Below, piece by piece: positions 7,140 through 11,546 of a DNA stretch of 11,546 bases. How positions within the stretch are numbered: the first letter of the stretch is position 1; each line of letters opens with the position of its first letter. A model generated the notes under the pieces. It saw nothing but the letters and a program-made list of their open reading frames with translations, had not been told where the DNA came from and did no database searches. Origin of the DNA: Stramenopiles sp. TOSAG23-2 (lineage: Eukaryota > Sar); NCBI GenBank assembly GCA_900128395.1, contig LT649921.1, forward strand, positions 1 to 11,546, given 5' to 3'. The position numbers and the translations under genes are program-made.

Positions 7140-7463
7140 TGAAGAATTAGTAGAATTAAGGTGTTTATTAATATCGAAATACCATTGTATATAGTATATA
7201 TAAAACTTAGTTAGTATAGTACCTGGTATAAAAAATAAATAATAAAATAATAATAAAATAATAATAAATAGACCAACAACAACAAATGTCGGAGAATTTT
7301 GAATTTCATTATACACATATTTCAATTTTATTTTCAGTAACATCTCTACATATACATAGTGTCTCAAAGATAATTTTTTTCCACATGTAGTTTTAATCCC
7401 TTAGCAACCCAAAATAATTGCAAACATTATCATATATATATACATATATACATATACATATAA
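7140..7463. other. Intergenic region between ALKBH1-HAD and Pch2 (same strand)
   Basis: No gene is seen in these 324 bases. AATAAA words at 7234-7239 and 7241-7246, within an AATAAAATAAT-rich run, are plausible polyadenylation signals for the upstream gene. The last ~30 bases before the Pch2 ATG are a degenerate CATATA/TATACA repeat (about 7430-7462), probably 5' untranslated region. Confidence 0.5.
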
Positions 7464-8912
7464 ATGGAACAGTCGGCAAACATGAATAGTGATATGAATA
7501 ACTATAATAATAATAATAATGGCTATAATGAAAATATTGTAGAAAAGAAAATGTTGGTCAATAATAACCACACAACGACGACCATTGATAGCAATAACAA
7601 CAACAGCAACAATACGATCAATAGTAGCATATCGACTATTCGTGTGCCAGTTCATGTAGAGATATGCCAAAAACCAAGTTCATCGAAAAGTGCAGAGACA
7701 ATTAAAAAAGCTGTATATGCCTTTTTACAAGATCCAGATGGTATTTTTAACAATGGTCCTATTTTGAATTTTCGTGAAGGGAATGATATACTTGCTAGAA
7801 ACGTACAATCTATCAACGTATCTGATATAGACTATGAACAACATAGTGCTGGTGTCCCTGTATGGAAAGCAGATATTAAATTGTATGTATACCGTATAAA
7901 CATCGATGGCGCGAGTGAAGAATACACCGATGAAAGCGAAGAAAGTGTTAGTTCATGTTCACAATGGGTTTTGCCAGCAAAAGAATTTCATGGGTTATGG
8001 GAAAATTTAATTTATGATATTGATATAAAACAATCATTATTACAATATTGTTCCACCGCATTGTTATTTTCAGATCAATCCGTCAATACAAACATTATTT
8101 CATGGAATCGCGTTGTCTTGTTACATGGACCACCTGGTACCGGAAAAACTAGCCTTTGTAAAGCATTAGCACATAAAATTTCCATACGTTTATCCGATCG
8201 TTACCCAAATTCATTGTTATTAGAAATCAATGCACATTCACTTTTTAGTAAATGGTTTTCAGAAAGTGGTAAATTAGTTATGAAATTGTTTCAACATATA
8301 AATGATTTAGTAGATGATGAGCAAGCATTAGTATGTGTATTGATAGATGAGGTAGAAAGTTTGACTGCTGCGCGTACTGGTGCAATGTCCGGCTCGGAAC
8401 CATCCGATGCGATTCGTGTTGTCAATGCACTGTTAACGCAAATCGACCAATTAAAAGAACGAGAAAATGTACTTATATTGACAACATCAAATATAAGCGA
8501 AGCAATAGATTTAGCATTTGTTGATCGTGCTGATATTAAACAATACATTGGTTTACCAAATGCACAAGCACGTTATGATATTTTAGTTTCTTGTGTCAAT
8601 GAATTGACACGTGTTGGTATTATAAATGGTCAACAATTTTTACGAACATCATCAAACCGTATTACAAATCCAACATCATTGGAAAACTTATTAATGCAAG
8701 TTGCGACATTTGCAGTTGGTTTGTCAGGTAGAAGTTTACGTAAAATACCATTTCAAGCACATGCTTTTTTTTGTAATGGTGCAAGTAGTATCGATTTACA
8801 AACGTATTTAAATGCATTGATGTTAGCTGTGAAAAAAGAATTAAAATCAAGAGTAGATTTATCTAAGAAAGGTGATACAAGTAGTAGTGGTAGTGTTAAT
8901 GATAAGAAGTGA
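7464..8912 (+). CDS. PCH2: Pch2/TRIP13 AAA+ ATPase (HORMA-domain remodeler)
   Basis: This 482-residue frame is complete, from ATG 7464 to TGA 8910-8912, against ~432 residues in human TRIP13; the excess is an Asn/Thr-rich, probably disordered N-terminus (1-58). The N-terminal domain begins with V-P-V-H-V-E-I (61-67), typical of the family. The AAA+ core shows Walker A G222-P-P-G-T-G-K228-T-S, pore loop K-W-F-S-E-S-G-K (263-270), Walker B V-L-I-D295-E296-V-E-S-L, the E-P-S-D-A-I-R-V-V-N segment, sensor 1 T-T-S-N343, arginine finger D-R355-A-D, and sensor 2 G-L-S-G-R-S-L-R-K-I-P (419-429). All catalytic residues are intact. Known: Pch2/TRIP13 hexamers use ATP to open HORMA proteins such as Mad2 (with p31comet) and meiotic HORMADs, in checkpoint silencing and meiotic recombination control. 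Its presence suggests a spindle checkpoint and/or meiotic programme in this organism. Confidence 0.93.
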   Translation: MEQSANMNSDMNNYNNNNNGYNENIVEKKMLVNNNHTTTTIDSNNNNSNNTINSSISTIRVPVHVEICQKPSSSKSAETIKKAVYAFLQDPDGIFNNGPILNFREGNDILARNVQSINVSDIDYEQHSAGVPVWKADIKLYVYRINIDGASEEYTDESEESVSSCSQWVLPAKEFHGLWENLIYDIDIKQSLLQYCSTALLFSDQSVNTNIISWNRVVLLHGPPGTGKTSLCKALAHKISIRLSDRYPNSLLLEINAHSLFSKWFSESGKLVMKLFQHINDLVDDEQALVCVLIDEVESLTAARTGAMSGSEPSDAIRVVNALLTQIDQLKERENVLILTTSNISEAIDLAFVDRADIKQYIGLPNAQARYDILVSCVNELTRVGIINGQQFLRTSSNRITNPTSLENLLMQVATFAVGLSGRSLRKIPFQAHAFFCNGASSIDLQTYLNALMLAVKKELKSRVDLSKKGDTSSSGSVNDKK

Positions 8913-9217
8913 AAAGGTGAACACACACACACAACAACAAAAAAAATTTTTGAATTTTGAAGAGCGAGGGATTTTATAGAATAGAGTATTTACAAGATTT
9001 AAAGATTTTTAATATTATTATACCATACACATATCACTATATTAATACATAATTTTATAAACTTGAAAAATAATATCATATATACTCTACACTTCGAATC
9101 TCTCGTGTATACACATATACTTATATATATTTAAATTTAACATTTCTCTTTTTATCCCAATTATACATATATATACATGCGCCGGGCAATAGACATCTTT
9201 TTAAATAATTATCTGTT
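8913..9217. other. Convergent 3' gap between Pch2 and NDUFS7
   Basis: These 305 AT-rich bases separate two genes whose stops face each other. They hold an AC run (8921-8932) eight bases after the Pch2 stop, a poly-A stretch, and a TATATA-rich segment near 9121-9178. No gene or clear structured element is seen; it presumably contains both 3' untranslated regions. Confidence 0.5.
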
Positions 9218-9835
9218 TTATTTACGTAATCTTAATAACATACCTTTGTTTGCTTTAATTTTTTTCTGTAATTGCATCATACCATATAATAAACCTTCAG
9301 CAGTTGGTGGGCAACCAGGTACATATATATCAACTGGTACTACACGGTCACAACCACGTACAACGGAATATGAATAATGATAATATCCACCACCATTTGC
9401 ACAACTCCCCATAGAAATTACCCAACGTGGCTCGGGCATTTGGTCGTAAACTTTACGCAATGCAGGTGCCATTTTATTTGTCAATGTTCCAGCTACAATC
9501 ATTACATCTGATTGCCTTGGACTTGCACGAAAAACTATACCAAAACGTTCCATATCATAACGTGCTGCTGCTGCATGCATCATTTCTACTGCACAACATG
9601 CTAAACCAAACGTCATAGGCCACATAGAACCACGTCGTGCCCAATTTACTAAATCATCCAAACCGGATACGACAAATTCTGCACCGTTCTTTCCACGTTC
9701 CAACACACTGTCTACACTGGAACCACCTACTGCCATTTGTCTACTTCCACCAAATTTAATAGCGTTCGAAAGACTATTTTTGCTATTACGTGGTACTTTC
9801 GTACGTTTAATATTACTAATAATTTGTCTCAACAT
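9218..9835 (-). CDS. NDUFS7: NADH:ubiquinone oxidoreductase PSST subunit (NDUFS7), nuclear-encoded
   Basis: This 205-residue frame is complete, from ATG at 9835 to TAA at 9218-9220; human NDUFS7 is ~213. The first ~30 residues are rich in R/K/S with no acids, a likely mitochondrial targeting peptide. The core is strongly conserved: [17 protein letters not shown]80-C81-A-V-E-M-M, [12 protein letters not shown]145-A-N-G-G-G, and Y-V-P-G-C175-P-P-T-A-E. C80, C81, C145 and C175 are the four ligands of cluster N2, the last iron-sulfur centre before ubiquinone. The Q-module subunit acts on the matrix side of complex I. The intact targeting region and surrounding nuclear-type genes show it has moved to the nucleus. 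No introns or damage are seen. Confidence 0.95.
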   Translation of the reverse strand: MLRQIISNIKRTKVPRNSKNSLSNAIKFGGSRQMAVGGSSVDSVLERGKNGAEFVVSGLDDLVNWARRGSMWPMTFGLACCAVEMMHAAAARYDMERFGIVFRASPRQSDVMIVAGTLTNKMAPALRKVYDQMPEPRWVISMGSCANGGGYYHYSYSVVRGCDRVVPVDIYVPGCPPTAEGLLYGMMQLQKKIKANKGMLLRLRK

Positions 9836-10389
9836 AATGGTTATTTATTTATTAATTGATACGTATATGTATGTATTGGCAAATAAAAATACGATTATGA
9901 TATGACACTTATTATATATGAAATATATGTAATATACTATATATATACTATATATATATATATCAAATGCAATGAATGAAATATCAATGATATCTACTAT
10001 TATCTTCCTTCCATTTGCAATAAACAGTCATGATCATTTATTCATTTTCATTTATTATTTTGTGATGGAACATAACTGGACTTGTGTGGTGATTCCCCTG
10101 TACTATTTCGATGCTAAAATTGAGCAGATCTACCCTGCTGTTGCCTGCTCCTTCAGCTCAGCAAAGCAATTTATGTACGTATTTTGATAGGTTAAGACGG
10201 ATCTTTAGAATAACAATTCAGGTGTATTTTGATAGGTTAAGATGGATCATTACCTGGTAGTATATCAAATTTATGTATATAAGTTGATACTTCAAAAAAA
10301 AAAATCCGAAATATAATTTCAAACTGCATTTACATTTTTACTACTCTGAAAATACACATAAAATATATTATTAAACAAAACGTATAAAT
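9836..10389. other. Intergenic region between NDUFS7 and the NDR kinase (both minus strand)
   Basis: This 554-base stretch has no convincing gene; the frame at 9972-10187 (71 codons) has no recognisable domain. It contains a TATA-rich tract (about 9932-9963) upstream of NDUFS7, a more GC-balanced patch (about 10075-10170) that differs from its surroundings, and a 25-base direct repeat listed separately. It should hold the NDUFS7 promoter and the 3' end of the kinase transcript. Confidence 0.5.
10179..10248. repeat. Pair of 25-bp direct repeats
   Basis: GTATTTTGATAGGTTAAGAC plus GGATC occurs at 10179-10203 and again at 10224-10248 with a single C-to-T change. The copies start 45 bases apart. 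They could be protein-binding sites, a small tandem duplication or the edge of a mobile-element remnant that includes the GC-balanced patch just before them. Confidence 0.65.
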
Positions 10390-11546
10390 TCACGACAATG
10401 CTTTTCCAATATTACCACTACTAGTATCCTTCTTACGTTTATATGTATAACCTAAAAAGTCTGTTTCTTTGCTCAAACCAACTTTTCTACCACCTTGCAA
10501 TGGTGTATGGCGAAAATCATCAAAATTTGATGTTAATTCTTTCACATGCCTATTGAATAATGGATCACTCCTTTTCATTTTACTCAAGGTATCAATCAAT
10601 TCACCAACTCGTATACTACTTGTCGTTAAATAAGGTGCCTTCATTGAACGTACTTTATCCCAATCAAAGCTGTTCAACCATGGATGATTTTTCATATCTT
10701 TTATACCATTTCCATAGCACAAACGATTTTCACGATCGCAAATAAGTTGACTAACGAAATCAATAGATTCTTTACTTAAATGTGACAATGATTCTTCTGG
10801 AAATTTTAATATTTTTTTCCAATTCATAATTTTCCTACATGTATCCATGGGTTGATCGCTATAAAATAGCGGGTATCCAACCAGGCATTCGAAAAAAATA
10901 ACACCTAATGACCACCAATCGCATTCCGATCCATAGCCTTCCCCGCCTAATACTTCTGGTGCAATGTAATCTGGCGTTCCAACGGTTGAATATAATTGAT
11001 TGCGTGCTCTATGCTTCGCTTTGCTACCTTTTATATTATTATTATTGTTACTATTGCCAGATGATGATTTTTTCATCATGAAATTTGGATCGTTCGTATT
11101 GACAGTTTGATGTTTCTTTGCTAAACCTAAATCAGTCAATTTTAAATGGCCATGATGATCGATTAGTATATTATCGGGCTTTAAATCACGATGTACATAA
11201 CCTAAATCATGTACGCATTGCACAGCCAATGATGCTTCGACTGCATAAAATTTAACAGCATTTTCACTTAAAATATCTTCTTTCATTAATAACGACATTA
11301 AATCTCCACCTGCCATAAATTCCATAGCAAGATACAAATTAATATCATCTTTGAATGAATATTGCAATTTAACAAGCCAACTCGTATTGGCCTCTGCTAA
11401 TATATTTTGCTCTGCTCGTATATGTTCAATTTGATTTTTCATTTTCATAGCTTCCATAACCATAGCTTTTAACGCAAATAATTCTCCAGTTTTTTTCTCC
11501 CGTACTAAACGTACTTCCCCAAATGCACCTTTTCCAACAACTGCTA
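10390..11546 (-). CDS. NDR/LATS-family AGC serine/threonine kinase, N-terminus off window
   Basis: The frame enters at the right window edge and ends at TGA 10390-10392. The first visible residues are the glycine loop G-K-G-A-F-G-E-V followed by A-L-K (ATP lysine), so only the N-terminal regulatory (MOB-binding) region and first strand are missing. Numbering from the internal Met at 11463: H91-R-D-L-K-P-D-N catalytic loop, D111-L-G (DLG where most family members have DFG), a basic autoinhibitory stretch with K-A-K-H-R-A-R (148-154), the activation site Y-S159-T-V-G-T-P-D-Y, A-P-E (168-170), and a C-terminal hydrophobic motif F-L-G-Y-T340-Y. The extended activation segment and the Y-T-Y motif are hallmarks of NDR/LATS kinases, which act with MOB coactivators and Ste20-type kinases in Hippo/MEN-type control of growth, cytokinesis and morphogenesis. 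An Asn/Ser-rich insert (133-147) enlarges the activation segment. Confidence 0.88.
   Translation of the reverse strand, partial: AVVGKGAFGEVRLVREKKTGELFALKAMVMEAMKMKNQIEHIRAEQNILAEANTSWLVKLQYSFKDDINLYLAMEFMAGGDLMSLLMKEDILSENAVKFYAVEASLAVQCVHDLGYVHRDLKPDNILIDHHGHLKLTDLGLAKKHQTVNTNDPNFMMKKSSSGNSNNNNNIKGSKAKHRARNQLYSTVGTPDYIAPEVLGGEGYGSECDWWSLGVIFFECLVGYPLFYSDQPMDTCRKIMNWKKILKFPEESLSHLSKESIDFVSQLICDRENRLCYGNGIKDMKNHPWLNSFDWDKVRSMKAPYLTTSSIRVGELIDTLSKMKRSDPLFNRHVKELTSNFDDFRHTPLQGGRKVGLSKETDFLGYTYKRKKDTSSGNIGKALS

Noticed and set aside
9218-9835. NDUFS7 as evidence of a mitochondrial or bacterial contig
   Set aside because: The basic N-terminal extension looks like a targeting peptide, and the neighbours are a Hippo-type kinase and Pch2, so this is nuclear DNA.
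9972-10187. 71-codon plus-strand frame upstream of NDUFS7
   Set aside because: No recognisable domain, and its end overlaps the 25-bp direct repeat; most likely chance.
1-11546. CRISPR arrays, tRNA or rRNA genes
   Set aside because: No regularly spaced identical repeats with unique spacers, and no cloverleaf or rRNA-like sequence noticed on either strand by eye; the genes are eukaryotic.

Overview
This window looks like nuclear DNA from an AT-rich, compact, intron-poor unicellular eukaryote. Supporting this are a mitochondrially targeted complex I subunit, an NDR/LATS-type kinase, a Pch2/TRIP13 ATPase and a signal-peptide EF-hand protein, all in long uninterrupted frames. TAA and TGA both act as ordinary stops, so the genetic code appears standard. 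Asparagine runs encoded by AAT/AAC triplets recur inside proteins, and the same triplets form microsatellites between genes. The lineage cannot be fixed from sequence alone. An AT-rich protist is safe; a stramenopile is a guess based on the look of the RND and HAD domains. Dictyostelid-like asparagine runs are also compatible.

Layout. 118-1101 (-): secreted or luminal histidine-rich EF-hand protein. 1102-2109: a 1 kb repeat-rich gap with GC-rich GGGCCTGC repeats, a degenerate ~40 bp tandem repeat and a ~170 bp GCTAGC-rich fold-back. 2110-3233 (+): a 5'-incomplete frame in which fibronectin type III repeats run straight into the last three helices of an RND/Patched-type transporter. 3504-4931 (-): one polypeptide carrying translin followed by TRAX, i.e. 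a single-chain C3PO nuclease. 5310-7139 (+): an ALKBH1-type dioxygenase fused to a HAD phosphatase-like domain of the RNA-repair (Swiss Army Knife) class. 7464-8912 (+): Pch2/TRIP13. 9218-9835 (-): NDUFS7. 10390-11546 (-): NDR-family kinase, N-terminus cut by the window edge.

The most interesting part is the centre. The fused translin-TRAX gene and the ALKBH1-HAD fusion are transcribed divergently from a shared 378 bp gap. C3PO is an RNA endonuclease that acts in RISC activation and tRNA processing, ALKBH1 demethylates tRNA (and possibly DNA), and SAK-type HAD domains are associated with RNA end repair. The pair could therefore be a co-regulated tRNA/RNA maturation or repair module made of two domain fusions. 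The fusions and their key residues are visible in the sequence; the shared pathway is inference. In the translin-TRAX protein the three TRAX catalytic carboxylates are present in the C-terminal half, and their counterparts in the translin half are V, I and H. This is the split seen between the two subunits of normal C3PO, but here it is locked at 1:1.

The remaining genes look like ordinary housekeeping or signalling genes with local oddities: DLG instead of DFG and an asparagine-rich activation-segment insert in the kinase, and a degenerate second and fourth EF-hand.
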